The notes: a model not told the origin generated them from the letters alone. Shown: positions 1 to 6,823, counted from the stretch's first letter. The stretch is DNA of 41,948 nucleotides from CAWINH01 sp963837425 (GCA_963837425.1 CAWINH010000013.1:1-41948), one strand, 5' to 3'. Made by a program: numbers and translations.

Positions 1-72
1 GATCGGGGCGTGACGCGGAAGGCCGAACGCGCCTCGTTTGGCGCCCTTGTCGGCTGGTTCACGCCTCGCTAG
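1..72 (+). CDS. C-terminal end of an upstream gene (partial)
   Basis: Frame 1 is open from the window edge to a TAG at 70-72 and encodes 23 residues ending WFTPR. Composition fits the GC-rich coding bias of the region, but the fragment is too short to assign. It may equally be intergenic sequence. The stretch from 73 to 205 shows no gene that I can support. Confidence 0.25.
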   Translation, partial: DRGVTRKAERASFGALVGWFTPR

Positions 73-205
73 CGCGAACGGCATGGCGATCGTTGCAAGA
101 CGAGGGGGTGTGCTTACCTGTGCCCGCGTGGCACAAGGGCAGAGGAAACGATCAGCGCGTGTGTCTCCCGCAACACACAGCACGCGTGCATCGTCAGGAC
201 CGTAG

Positions 206-793
206 ATGCGAGACACCGAAGCGAGGGGCTTCGTGCATCGGCGTTCGTTCGCCATGGCCTGCGCGACTGCCGCTCTCCTGGCCGGGTGCGGCATCACGCC
301 GAGCCCGGCGCCGTCCGGTTCAACGTTCCCGACGCCGACCGACTACCCGTTCCCGTCGCTCGACGCGCGTGCCTGCCAGGCGTCGGACTTGCGCGCCGAA
401 CCGCAAGGATTGTGGCCCGCGGCGGGCAACGTCGACCTGCCGGTTCGATTCGTGAACGTTTCGAACTCGGCGTGCGGGCTGCTTGGCTATCCGACCCTGG
501 CCGGGATCAAATCACACCGGGTAGAGGAGCCGATCACGGTGCAGCACGGCGGCTACTTCGGCGACCCCGGTCCGCCCGGGATCCTCGCCCCGGGCGGCGT
601 CGGTGCTGCGGTCCTCAACGTTCAGACCGCGGATGCCTGCCTGGCGGCTCAGGCAGGGCATCACCGGGAGTACAACGTCCTGCGGGTCGGCATCCCGGCC
701 GGTGGCAGCATGGACGTCAGACTTCCGAGCCCCGGCTTCGACACGATCTGCGGCGTCTGGGTCAGCATCTTCGGAATACCCGCCGGGAGCTAG
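206..793 (+). CDS. secreted lipoprotein with DUF4232-like domain
   Basis: The product is 195 residues. A short n-region with two arginines leads into a hydrophobic stretch and a lipobox LLAGC with the lipidated cysteine at residue 28, so it should be anchored on the outer face of the membrane. A Pro/Thr/Ser-rich linker follows. The rest resembles the DUF4232 family seen in actinobacterial lipoproteins: a Cys-containing start, a phrase like NVSNSACGLLGYP, and a final Cys-containing strand. The function of that family is not known. An in-frame ATG at 254 would give a shorter leader (MACATAALLAGC), and no strong ribosome site separates the two. The gene stands alone, and 794-1032 holds nothing that I can identify. 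Confidence 0.7.
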   Translation: MRDTEARGFVHRRSFAMACATAALLAGCGITPSPAPSGSTFPTPTDYPFPSLDARACQASDLRAEPQGLWPAAGNVDLPVRFVNVSNSACGLLGYPTLAGIKSHRVEEPITVQHGGYFGDPGPPGILAPGGVGAAVLNVQTADACLAAQAGHHREYNVLRVGIPAGGSMDVRLPSPGFDTICGVWVSIFGIPAGS

Positions 794-1032
794 CGCGGCG
801 CGCGGGAAGCGCGCAACTTGGGCACGGCCTCTGCATTGGGGGCGCCACCCAGGGGCATCGATGAGCCGCTGGCGATCTACAGGGTCGCCGCCCAGACGCC
901 CGGATCGGGCTGATGGACCGACAAGCGGTGAACATCTGTGCTGCGCCGGGCTGCTTCCCCCATGTGGCGCGCCGGGGCTTGGTCCGGCACGGCCGCTGTT
1001 ACTACGCCCCTTGCGCTTTGTGACGCCAGCAG

Positions 1033-1059
1033 TGTCACGGGTGACCGGGTGCTACCGTC
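1033..1059 (+). promoter_or_regulatory. ECF41-type promoter of the sigma factor gene
   Basis: TGTCACG at 1033-1039 and CGTC at 1056-1059 are separated by exactly 16 nt. This matches the promoter described for ECF41 sigma factors (TGTCACA, 16 nt, CGTC). The ATG at 1068 lies 8 nt after the CGTC, so the transcript would begin at or next to the start codon. Autoregulation is inferred. Confidence 0.75.
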
Positions 1060-1067
1060 CCTCCCAT

Positions 1068-1994
1068 ATGAGCATGAGCCACGCGCCGTCAAACCCCGAC
1101 GAGCCCGGCGGCGTCTACGCCACGCTGCGGCCGTTGCTCGCCTCGATCGCCTACGAGATGCTGGGCGCGGTCGGTGAGGCGGAGGACATCGTCCAGGAGG
1201 CGTTCCTGCGGTTCCATCGAGCCGAGGCGGACGGCACTGCCATCCAATCCCCGAAGGCCTGGCTCTCGACCGTCGTCACCCGCCTCGCGATCGACCACGT
1301 CCGCTCGGCACGAGTCCGCCGCGAGACCTACTTCGGGACTTGGCTCCCGGAGCCGCTCCTGACCGACCCGGCGCCGGACGCGGCCCGGTACGTCGAGACC
1401 GCGGAGGCGCTCTCGATGGCGTTCCTGGTCCTCCTCGAGCGTCTCGGCCCCGTCGAGCGGGCGGTGTTCCTGCTCCGCGACGTGTTCGACTTCGGGTTCG
1501 ACGAGATCGCTGACATCGTCGGCAAGTCCCAGGACAACTGCCGCCAGATCGCGGTGCGCGCCCGGCGGCACATCCAGGACGGGAGGCCGCGGTTCGAGGC
1601 CTCCCGGGAGCGTCGCGAGGCACTGGCCCGGCGGTTCTTCGAGGCGGTCGGTGCCGGGACGACGGACGGGCTCGTGGACCTGCTGGCGGCTGACGTCGTC
1701 CTCTACACCGATGGCGGCGGCCAAGGCCCGGCGTTCCCGCAACCGATCCACGGGCGCGAGAGTGTCACGCGGATCTTCAGCGGCTACCGCCCGGCGGCCC
1801 TTGGCGCTGTCGAGCAGCGGTTCGCCGAGCTCAATGGCCAGCCCGGGATGGTATTCCTCGATGCCGAGACGCGGGCGGTGGCCGTCATCGCGCTCGACAT
1901 CGCCGGCGGGCAGATCATCGCCGTGCGGGCGATCAGCAACCCGGAGAAGCTCCGCCACCTCGACGACCGCTCGGTCCGCCTGCGGCCAAACTGA
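1068..1994 (+). CDS. ECF41-family sigma factor with C-terminal SnoaL-like domain
   Basis: The 308-residue product has sigma region 2 (about 17-85), a linker, region 4 (about 112-170) and a SnoaL-like C-terminal domain (about 180-295). All three ECF41 signature motifs are present in near-canonical form: WLPEP at 92-96 in the linker, DGGGQ at 215-219 (DGGGK in the family) and NPEKL at 291-295 (NPDKL in the family). In this family the C-terminal domain replaces an anti-sigma factor and both supports and limits activity. The frame is open far upstream, but the start at 1068 gives the normal length and sits just behind the promoter. A second in-frame ATG is at 1074. Members usually neighbour a carboxymuconolactone decarboxylase, oxidoreductase or epimerase gene; here the neighbour is DUF1801. 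The signal it senses is unknown. Confidence 0.9.
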   Translation: MSMSHAPSNPDEPGGVYATLRPLLASIAYEMLGAVGEAEDIVQEAFLRFHRAEADGTAIQSPKAWLSTVVTRLAIDHVRSARVRRETYFGTWLPEPLLTDPAPDAARYVETAEALSMAFLVLLERLGPVERAVFLLRDVFDFGFDEIADIVGKSQDNCRQIAVRARRHIQDGRPRFEASRERREALARRFFEAVGAGTTDGLVDLLAADVVLYTDGGGQGPAFPQPIHGRESVTRIFSGYRPAALGAVEQRFAELNGQPGMVFLDAETRAVAVIALDIAGGQIIAVRAISNPEKLRHLDDRSVRLRPN

Positions 1995-1999
1995 CAAGC

Positions 2000-2026
2000 T
2001 GTCACTGGCTGGCCTCCGGTCCCGTC
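2000..2026 (+). promoter_or_regulatory. second ECF41-type promoter, in front of the DUF1801 gene
   Basis: TGTCACT at 2000-2006 and CGTC at 2023-2026 are again separated by exactly 16 nt. The element begins 6 nt after the sigma factor stop codon (1992-1994). It is directed at the gene starting at 2136 and would give a leader of about 100 nt. The exact spacing, repeated twice within 1 kb of an ECF41 gene, makes chance unlikely. Confidence 0.7.
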
Positions 2027-2135
2027 TTGATCGTTGTCGAGGGCGATTACGATCGGATCACGGCGCGCGGTGGAAGTTGGAACACGGCGAGGACGGCCAT
2101 TTAGCCGATGAGATCGACCCTGGAGAGGAGACACC

Positions 2136-2615
2136 ATGACGGATGACAAGCCGACCACGAGGCGCCCGGGGGCGCGCAAGTCAGACGAAGCGTGGACCGA
2201 CGAAGAGCGGGCGGCGATCCAGGAGTACCGCCGGGAGCGCACGCGCTCCGCGCGTCCTCGCAGGGCCGGCAAGAAGGACGCGGCGGACGGCGAGGCCGAG
2301 GTCCTCGCAAAGATCGCGAAGCTGGATGAGCCGGATCACTCCATGGCCGAGCGACTCCACGCGATCGTCAAGGCCGCCGCGCCAGGGCTCTCGTCCCGGA
2401 CCTGGTACGGGAGCCCCGCGTACTACCGGGATGGACAGCTCGTCTGCTACTTCCAGGAGCGCGCGAAGTTCAAGGCGCGATACGCGATCTTGGGGTTCAG
2501 CGACAAGGCCCACCTTGACGAGGGCTCGATGTGGCCGGTCATGTACGCGCTGCCGGAGATGACCCACGCCGACGAGGCACGGATCACCGCGCTCGTCAAG
2601 AAGGCGGTGGGCTGA
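2136..2615 (+). CDS. DUF1801 / YdhG-like protein
   Basis: The product is 159 residues with a GGAGAGGAG ribosome site just upstream of the ATG. The first 55 residues are charged and Arg/Lys-rich, probably disordered. The remainder resembles the DUF1801 fold (frataxin-like; some relatives are called iron chaperones): the phrases WYGSPAYYRDGQLVCYF and KARYAILGF are typical. The biochemical role of the family is poorly defined. The gene follows the ECF41 sigma factor behind a matching promoter, so it is the best candidate target of that sigma factor, which is inferred from position and motif. No gene is evident between 2616 and 2811. Confidence 0.7.
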   Translation: MTDDKPTTRRPGARKSDEAWTDEERAAIQEYRRERTRSARPRRAGKKDAADGEAEVLAKIAKLDEPDHSMAERLHAIVKAAAPGLSSRTWYGSPAYYRDGQLVCYFQERAKFKARYAILGFSDKAHLDEGSMWPVMYALPEMTHADEARITALVKKAVG

Positions 2616-2811
2616 GAAGGGCCACGAGCTGCTGCGGAAGGCCATCCGGCAGCGACAGGGGCGAACAGACACGGCCGAAACGTATCGGCACGCCAGCCGA
2701 TCGAGCGCGATGGAGGGGTCGACGGAGGCCCGCGAACGCTGCGGCGGCCCCTTGAAAACCGCGAACCCAGCCCGGGTCATCGCAAGAGCGGCAAATCAGT
2801 CGAAGAGCGCC

Positions 2812-3003
2812 TCACTTCGGCGCCGGTAGGTCGGTGATCCCCTGATCCGACTCGCCCTCGTGCGGCGGGGTGGGATTGCGCGACACCACGCGATCGTCAT
2901 CGATCCAGTCAGCCCACTCGTCGGGGTTCGGACCCTTGCGACGGCGCTCTTCCTCGAGGCTCCCCTCGCGCGACCCTTGGTTCAGCATTGGCGTCAGGTC
3001 CAT
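2812..3003 (-). CDS. small acidic hypothetical protein
   Basis: This is a 63-residue ORF on the minus strand starting MDLTPMLNQG and ending in TGA. A GGGAG sequence lies 7 nt before this ATG; an ATG six codons upstream (3021) lacks such a site. Third codon positions are nearly all G or C, as in neighbouring real genes. The protein is hydrophilic with an Arg/Lys cluster, a DEWADWIDDDR segment and a Pro-rich tail. I recognise no family. It lies downstream of tRNA-Ala on the same strand and could be a short independent gene or spurious. Confidence 0.4.
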   Translation of the reverse strand: MDLTPMLNQGSREGSLEEERRRKGPNPDEWADWIDDDRVVSRNPTPPHEGESDQGITDLPAPK

Positions 3004-3124
3004 CAGGCTGCTCCCACCCATGGCCGGTCGGCAATTGCTCGCCTTTCGCGAGCACCGCGCCGGACACGTCCATCCTCGACTCGAACCGGGGCGGCGTCAA
3101 CGGCGGTTCGGCCACCGGATGGAA

Positions 3125-3200
3125 TGGTGGAGATGAGGGGACTCGAACCCCTGACCCCCGCGATGCGAACGCGGTGCTCTCCCAGCTGAGCTACATCCCC
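3125..3200 (-). tRNA. tRNA-Ala(CGC)
   Basis: A complete 76-nt cloverleaf can be read on the minus strand. The acceptor stem GGGGATG (3194-3200) pairs with CATCTCC (3129-3135), followed by discriminator A and an encoded CCA (3125-3127). The anticodon loop is TTCGCAT, giving anticodon CGC for alanine codon GCG, a frequent codon in such a GC-rich genome. The T arm contains GGTTCGAGTCC. Confidence 0.93.
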
Positions 3201-3229
3201 ACGGGCATGGTCCGGGCGGGCCGGCGGCG

Positions 3230-3259
3230 AGTATAGCAGGGGTCTCGGAGGGCCTTCAC
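3230..3259 (-). promoter_or_regulatory. promoter of tRNA-Ala
   Basis: On the minus strand TGCTATACT occupies 3238-3230, a good extended -10. A weak -35 GTGAAG lies at 3259-3254, 18 nt away. Transcription would begin near 3223, about 23 nt before the tRNA. The -35 region overlaps that of the divergent imuA promoter. Confidence 0.6.
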
Positions 3260-3283
3260 AGACTAGAACATTTGTTCTATCAT
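3255..3283 (+). promoter_or_regulatory. imuA promoter with LexA box
   Basis: TTCACA (3255-3260) and TATCAT (3278-3283) form a sigma-70 type promoter with a 17-nt spacer. The spacer contains the perfect inverted repeat TAGAACATTTGTTCTA (3264-3279), a GAAC-N4-GTTC LexA box of the Gram-positive type. LexA bound here would cover the spacer and touch the -10 box. The imuA ATG follows 10 nt after the -10. Confidence 0.88.
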
Positions 3284-3293
3284 CGGTCGGGCC

Positions 3294-4121
3294 ATGAGCT
3301 TGCAGGCCGATGTCGCCCGACCCGTTCAACCCCTCCCCGAGCTCCTCGAGGCGCTGCGCGACCGCGGGCTGCGACGGGGGACCGACCCGGGGCCGATGGC
3401 GCCCTCGGGCGCCGGTCGCGCGGCCCTGCCCACCGGCCAGCCACGGCTCGACGCCGCGCTGCGCACCGGCGGCTGGCCGCGGGGCGCGCTGGCGTTCCTC
3501 GACGCCACCCCGGGGAGCGGCGCCACCAGCCTGTCGCTCGGCTCGCTGGCCGCCTGCCAGGCGGCGGGCGGGGTGGTCGCCTACCTGGATCCGGCCGGCA
3601 GCCTGGATCCGGCCACCGCTGCCCGGCTGGGGGTCAACCTCGACTGGCTGCTCGTCGTCCGCCCCGCGGACGCCACCGAGGCGCTGGAGCTGGCCGCCTG
3701 GCTGGCCCGCGACCGGAGCGTGGACGCCCTGGTCCTGGACCTCGCCGATGCGGACGGCGTCGGCGCGCGGGCGCTGGACCGCCTGGCGGGGCTCCTCCTC
3801 CGCAGTGGCGGAGTGGGCCTGCTGCTGGCCGGCGGCGCCTCAACCCGCGCCTCGACCCGTGCCTCGGAGCAGGCCGCCGCACGGGCCGCCGGGGTCCGGG
3901 TGACGCTGCGGCGCAGCGCCTGGCTGTCGGTGGGTCGCGACCTCGTTGGCCAGCGGGTCGAGGCGACGGTTGTTCGCCACCGCTGGGCACTGGCCGGCAG
4001 CCGGGCGGAGCTCGACCTCTTCTTCGCCGAGGGGCGCCGGACGGACGGGTTGCTCCGCGCCGCCGCCCAACCGGTGGTGGAGGCCGTAGAGCGCCCGCGG
4101 CTCGCCGTCATCGGCGCGTGA
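3294..4121 (+). CDS. imuA: ImuA-type RecA-like mutasome accessory protein
   Basis: The 275-residue product resembles the ImuA/SulA-like RecA-fold proteins encoded beside imuB and dnaE2. A DATPGSGATSL segment (about 70-80) occupies the Walker A position, but the canonical GxxxxGK[ST] lysine is absent, so ATP binding is doubtful. A hydrophobic strand ending ALVLDLADAD (about 145-155) is in the Walker B place. The family partners ImuB and DnaE2 in SOS-induced translesion synthesis. The start is fixed by the LexA-controlled promoter 10 nt upstream. The gene is followed, after 43 nt, by a toxin-antitoxin pair and not directly by imuB, which is unusual. Family assignment rests on context plus fold; ImuA sequences diverge strongly. 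Confidence 0.85.
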   Translation: MSLQADVARPVQPLPELLEALRDRGLRRGTDPGPMAPSGAGRAALPTGQPRLDAALRTGGWPRGALAFLDATPGSGATSLSLGSLAACQAAGGVVAYLDPAGSLDPATAARLGVNLDWLLVVRPADATEALELAAWLARDRSVDALVLDLADADGVGARALDRLAGLLLRSGGVGLLLAGGASTRASTRASEQAAARAAGVRVTLRRSAWLSVGRDLVGQRVEATVVRHRWALAGSRAELDLFFAEGRRTDGLLRAAAQPVVEAVERPRLAVIGA

Positions 4122-4130
4122 GCCCGGATG

Positions 4131-4162
4131 GACCATCTACCCATCTGGATGGTAGGATGGTC
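4131..4162 (+). promoter_or_regulatory. operator/promoter of the toxin-antitoxin pair
   Basis: Four CCATC half-sites are present: direct copies at 4133-4137 and 4141-4145, and inverted copies (GATGG) at 4148-4152 and 4156-4160. The whole 32-bp element is a near palindrome, with 12 of 15 arm positions symmetric. A TAGGAT -10 box (4153-4158) lies inside it, 6 nt before the antitoxin ATG. This layout is what a ribbon-helix-helix autorepressor would use; repression is inferred. Confidence 0.65.
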
Positions 4163-4164
4163 GC

Positions 4165-4422
4165 ATGAAGGTGACGATCGCCCTGCGCGACGATGCGCTC
4201 TACCGGGCGGCTCGCATCCGCGCCGTGGAGTCGGGGCGCCAGATCCGGGACGTGATCGAGGAGGCACTGCGGGAGTGGCTCGAGCGCCAGGAGGATGCCG
4301 AGGACCGCGAGCTGGGCCGGGAGGCCCTGGCCGAGTACGACGCCGCAGGCGGCGAGGACGCGGATCGCTTCTTCCGGCGGATGGTTGCCGAGGGCCGCGT
4401 GGCGTACGAGGCGGACGGCTGA
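4165..4422 (+). CDS. ribbon-helix-helix antitoxin
   Basis: The 85-residue product starts MKVTIALRDDALYRAARIRAVESGRQIRDVIEEALREW, the strand-helix-helix pattern of CopG/MetJ-type DNA-binding antitoxins (residues 1-42). The acidic C-terminal half would wrap the toxin. It is separated by only 3 nt from the next gene, a RelE/ParE-like toxin, as in type II toxin-antitoxin operons. The upstream element of four CCATC half-sites is a plausible autoregulatory operator. The module sits between imuA and imuB, an unusual place. Function is inferred from fold and context. Confidence 0.8.
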   Translation: MKVTIALRDDALYRAARIRAVESGRQIRDVIEEALREWLERQEDAEDRELGREALAEYDAAGGEDADRFFRRMVAEGRVAYEADG

Positions 4423-4425
4423 GGC

Positions 4426-4707
4426 GTGGCGCTCCGGGTGGAGCTGGCGCCGACCGCCGCACGTCAGCTGCGGCGCCTGCGAGCGGCGGAAGCGCTCGCG
4501 CTGCGCGGCGTGATCCTGGCGCTGGGCGAAGAGTCCCATCCACAGGGGAGCGGGAAGCTGGCGGGCTCGGACCTGTGGCGGGTCCGGGTGCGGATCGACG
4601 GCGCTCCCTGGCGCGTCGTGTACCAGGTGCGCGAGGCGGCGGGCGTGGTGGTCATTGCCCGCGTGGCGCGGCGGGACGAGGCCACGTACCGGCAGCTGAA
4701 GGGCTAG
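4426..4707 (+). CDS. RelE/ParE-family toxin
   Basis: The product is 93 residues with a GTG start, 3 nt after the antitoxin stop. It has the RelE/ParE pattern: MALRVELAPTAARQLRRLRA at the start, then GSGKLAGSDLWRVRVRIDGAPWRVVYQV, and a final strand with VARRDEATYR. RelE members cut mRNA in the ribosome and ParE members poison gyrase; the sequence does not settle which. The Arg in the WRVVYQV strand and the final Tyr are candidate active residues. It ends just before the imuB LexA box, so transcription from the toxin-antitoxin promoter may read into imuB. Confidence 0.82.
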   Translation: MALRVELAPTAARQLRRLRAAEALALRGVILALGEESHPQGSGKLAGSDLWRVRVRIDGAPWRVVYQVREAAGVVVIARVARRDEATYRQLKG

Positions 4708-4708
4708 C

Positions 4709-4728
4709 AATAGAACATTCGTTCTATT
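4709..4728 (+). promoter_or_regulatory. LexA box before imuB
   Basis: A 20-bp perfect inverted repeat has arms AATAGAAC and GTTCTATT around ATTC. It contains the GAAC-N4-GTTC core. TATTAG (4725-4730) at its right edge can serve as -10, 9 nt before the imuB ATG. I find no clear -35. The site begins 2 nt after the toxin stop codon. Confidence 0.88.
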
Positions 4729-4739
4729 AGACTGGCGGC

Positions 4740-5816
4740 ATGCCCGATGCCCGGCTGCTGGCCATGGTCTGGCCCGACCTGCGCCTTCCCGATGCCGATC
4801 AACATGCGCCGTTCGACGCCGCGCTCGACCGCCTCGACGACCTCTCCCCGCGCGTCGAGGCGGTGGATGTGGGGGTGGCGCTGGTCGACGTCACGGGCCT
4901 GGGGCCGATGCTCGGCACCGAGCGCCGAATCGCGGCGCGGGCGGTGGCCCTGACCCGCGAGGTGCTGCCGCTCCGGGTGCGCTGCGGGGTGGGGGACAAC
5001 CGCTGGCTGGCGGTGCTCGCCGCGCGGCTGGCGCGTCCGAGCCGGCCAAATGCGGTGGCCGCGTTCGCCGCCCTGCCGGCCGGTGCCCGCCCCGCGCGCG
5101 CCGCGCTGGCGCCGCTGTCGCTCGATCTGCTGCCGGCGGACCCGGCCACCCGCCAGCGCTTCGCGCTGTTCGGGCTGACCGAGATGCGCCAGCTGGCAGA
5201 GCTGCCGCGCTCCGCGGTGGGGGCCCAGTTCGGTGGCGCCGGGGAGTGGCTCCAGCAGCTGGCGCGTGGCATCGACCCGCGCCCCCTCGTGCCGCGCCGC
5301 CGCCCGGAGCGGCTCACCGTGCGGACCGGCTTCGATCCGCCGGCGGACGGGATCGGCGCCGGCGCCCTGGCGCTGCGACGCAGCTGCGCCGAGCTGTGCG
5401 AGGCGCTCCGCTCGCGTCACCTGGCGCCGGGACGCGCCATCCTGACCCTCAGCCTGGAGGACGCCCCGCGGCTGGAAGTGACGCTCGCCTTCCCGGCGCC
5501 GGCGCTCGAGCCGGACTGGATCGCGCGGCTGCTCATCGGGCGCCTGGAGCAGGCCGCCCGCGCGCGGCGCATGGAGGCCGAGCCGCGGGTGACCGCCATG
5601 GGCCTCGTCTTCGACCGCCTGGCGGACCCGTCCAGCCGGCAGCTGCCGGCCTTCGAGGCCCAGCCCGGACGCTGGGAGGAGCTGCGCTGGGCGCTGGAGC
5701 GGATGCGCGCCCGCTTCGGGGAGGGCCGCCTGTGGCGGGCCGCCCACGACCGCCCGAACGCGGCGCTCGACGAGCAACGGTCGCGCCTCGTCGACATCGG
5801 CGCCGACAGACCATGA
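4740..5816 (+). CDS. imuB: ImuB, catalytically inactive Y-family polymerase homologue
   Basis: The 358-residue product belongs to the ImuB branch of Y-family polymerases, which bridges ImuA, DnaE2 and the beta clamp in SOS mutagenesis. Seen are a shortened N-terminus (MVWPDLRLPDAD), a palm segment VDVGVALVDVTGLGPMLG (about 42-59), a helix-hairpin-helix region with FGLTEMRQLAELP, and a little-finger domain. A QLPAF motif at 301-305 is in the place of the clamp-binding motif (QLPLW in Mycobacterium). Usual ImuB proteins are about 500 residues; this one lacks about 50-60 residues of the N-terminal palm/fingers and much of the C-terminal tail. The acidic catalytic triad is not evident. The stop overlaps the next gene by 4 nt (ATGA). 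Confidence 0.88.
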   Translation: MPDARLLAMVWPDLRLPDADQHAPFDAALDRLDDLSPRVEAVDVGVALVDVTGLGPMLGTERRIAARAVALTREVLPLRVRCGVGDNRWLAVLAARLARPSRPNAVAAFAALPAGARPARAALAPLSLDLLPADPATRQRFALFGLTEMRQLAELPRSAVGAQFGGAGEWLQQLARGIDPRPLVPRRRPERLTVRTGFDPPADGIGAGALALRRSCAELCEALRSRHLAPGRAILTLSLEDAPRLEVTLAFPAPALEPDWIARLLIGRLEQAARARRMEAEPRVTAMGLVFDRLADPSSRQLPAFEAQPGRWEELRWALERMRARFGEGRLWRAAHDRPNAALDEQRSRLVDIGADRP

Positions 5817-6067
5817 CCCGGCTGGTGGCCGGCCATCCCCTCGTGCAGGTGGAGGCCGATGCCGAGGGAACCCCCGTCCGCCTGCGCCTCGACGGCAGGA
5901 CCTACGACGAGGTGGGGATCTGCAACCGCTGGCGGGTGGACGACGACTGGTGGCGCACCCCGCTGGCGCGCGCCTACTTCAAGCTCGTCACCCGCGAGGG
6001 TCTGCTGTGCACCGTCTACCTCGACGAGCTCCGCGGCACCTGGCACCTGGAGCGGATCTATGACTGA
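5813..6067 (+). CDS. DUF6504 family protein, coupled to imuB
   Basis: The product is 84 residues, starting at an ATG that overlaps the imuB stop. The sequence is rich in aromatic and Arg residues (YDEVGICNRWRVDDDWWR, then YFKLVTREGLLCTVY and GTWHLERIYD), consistent with a small beta-sheet domain. I recognise it as the DUF6504-type domain found next to or fused with ImuB-like proteins in actinobacteria; its role is not known. Overlap with imuB and placement behind the same LexA box imply SOS co-expression. It ends 10 nt into the convergent TSUP gene. Confidence 0.75.
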   Translation: MTRLVAGHPLVQVEADAEGTPVRLRLDGRTYDEVGICNRWRVDDDWWRTPLARAYFKLVTREGLLCTVYLDELRGTWHLERIYD

Positions 6068-6816
6068 CCGATCACGAGCGCCACGCCCAGGATCACCAGC
6101 AGCCCGAAGAGGAGGCGTCGGAAGAGCAACTCCGGCATCCGGCGCAGGAGCGGAGCGCCGAGCAGGGTCCCGGCCAGTACGCCCGCCGCGAGCAGCAGGA
6201 CGAGGCCAGGTCGTGCCGCGATCTCGCCCCCGCTCAGCGCCAGGTAGACGGGGATCCGCGCGAGATCCACCGCCATCGCCACGCCGGTCGAGGTCGCCAC
6301 CAGCGCCATTCGGGACAAGTTGAAATGGACGAGCGCCGCCGAGCGGATGCCGCCTTGGTTGCCGACCAGCCCGCCGAACCCGCCGGACAGGAATCCGGCG
6401 GCGACGGCCAGCGGTCCGCTGCGGATCCGGAGCCGGGAGCTGATCCCGGTCAGGCCCGAGAGGCCAGCGAGTACGAGCAGGACCCCGAGCAGGATCCCGA
6501 GGCCGCGGCTCCCGAGGGCCCCCTGCAGGAGCGCGCCGCTCAACCCGCCCGCAGCACTCGCGGATCCGAACGTGAGGAGGACCCGGCGTTCGACCTCCGC
6601 GCGCAACATCCAGAGGCGCAGAGCCGTGGCTGCCGCGTGGGGCAGGGCCACGAGCAGCACGGCCACGTGGGCGCCGTATTCGAGCGCCAGCAGCGGGGTC
6701 AGGATGCTCCCGATGCCGAAGCCGGCGAGCGCGGCGACGGCGCCTGCCAGCACGGCGGCCGGAAGCGCAAGGAGGAGGACCGCACCCACTGGTGCTGCTT
6801 GTACCACGTCCGGCAC
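6058..6816 (-). CDS. TSUP (TauE/SafE) family membrane transporter
   Basis: The 252-residue product is mostly hydrophobic, with about 8 membrane segments. The repeated GFGIGSILTPLL segment and the internal GGFGGLVGNQGGIRSAAL segment are typical of the sulfite exporter TauE/SafE family, which moves sulfur-containing or organic anions. Substrate cannot be read from sequence. The start is a GTG at 6816; an alternative GTG is three codons inside. Only 13 nt separate it from the divergent RibD-like gene. Its 3' end overlaps the DUF6504 gene. Confidence 0.85.
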   Translation of the reverse strand: MPDVVQAAPVGAVLLLALPAAVLAGAVAALAGFGIGSILTPLLALEYGAHVAVLLVALPHAAATALRLWMLRAEVERRVLLTFGSASAAGGLSGALLQGALGSRGLGILLGVLLVLAGLSGLTGISSRLRIRSGPLAVAAGFLSGGFGGLVGNQGGIRSAALVHFNLSRMALVATSTGVAMAVDLARIPVYLALSGGEIAARPGLVLLLAAGVLAGTLLGAPLLRRMPELLFRRLLFGLLVILGVALVIGQS

Positions 6817-6817
6817 C

Positions 6818-6823
6818 TACCAT
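6818..6823 (+). promoter_or_regulatory. -10 box of the RibD-like gene (leaderless)
   Basis: TACCAT lies 6 nt before the ATG at 6830, so transcription would start on or next to the start codon. There is no ribosome site in between. The -35 is not recognisable. Confidence 0.45.

Noticed and set aside
603..1067. N-terminal extension of the ECF41 sigma factor from the long upstream open frame
   Set aside because: The frame overlaps the lipoprotein gene, has no sigma-like sequence, and the ECF41 promoter sits just before the ATG at 1068.
877..1092. Minus-strand ORF of 71 codons between lipoprotein and sigma factor
   Set aside because: It overlaps the ECF41 promoter, and no ribosome site or family supports it.
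1763..1769. Third ECF41 promoter inside the sigma factor gene (TGTCACG)
   Set aside because: No CGTC occurs 16 nt downstream.
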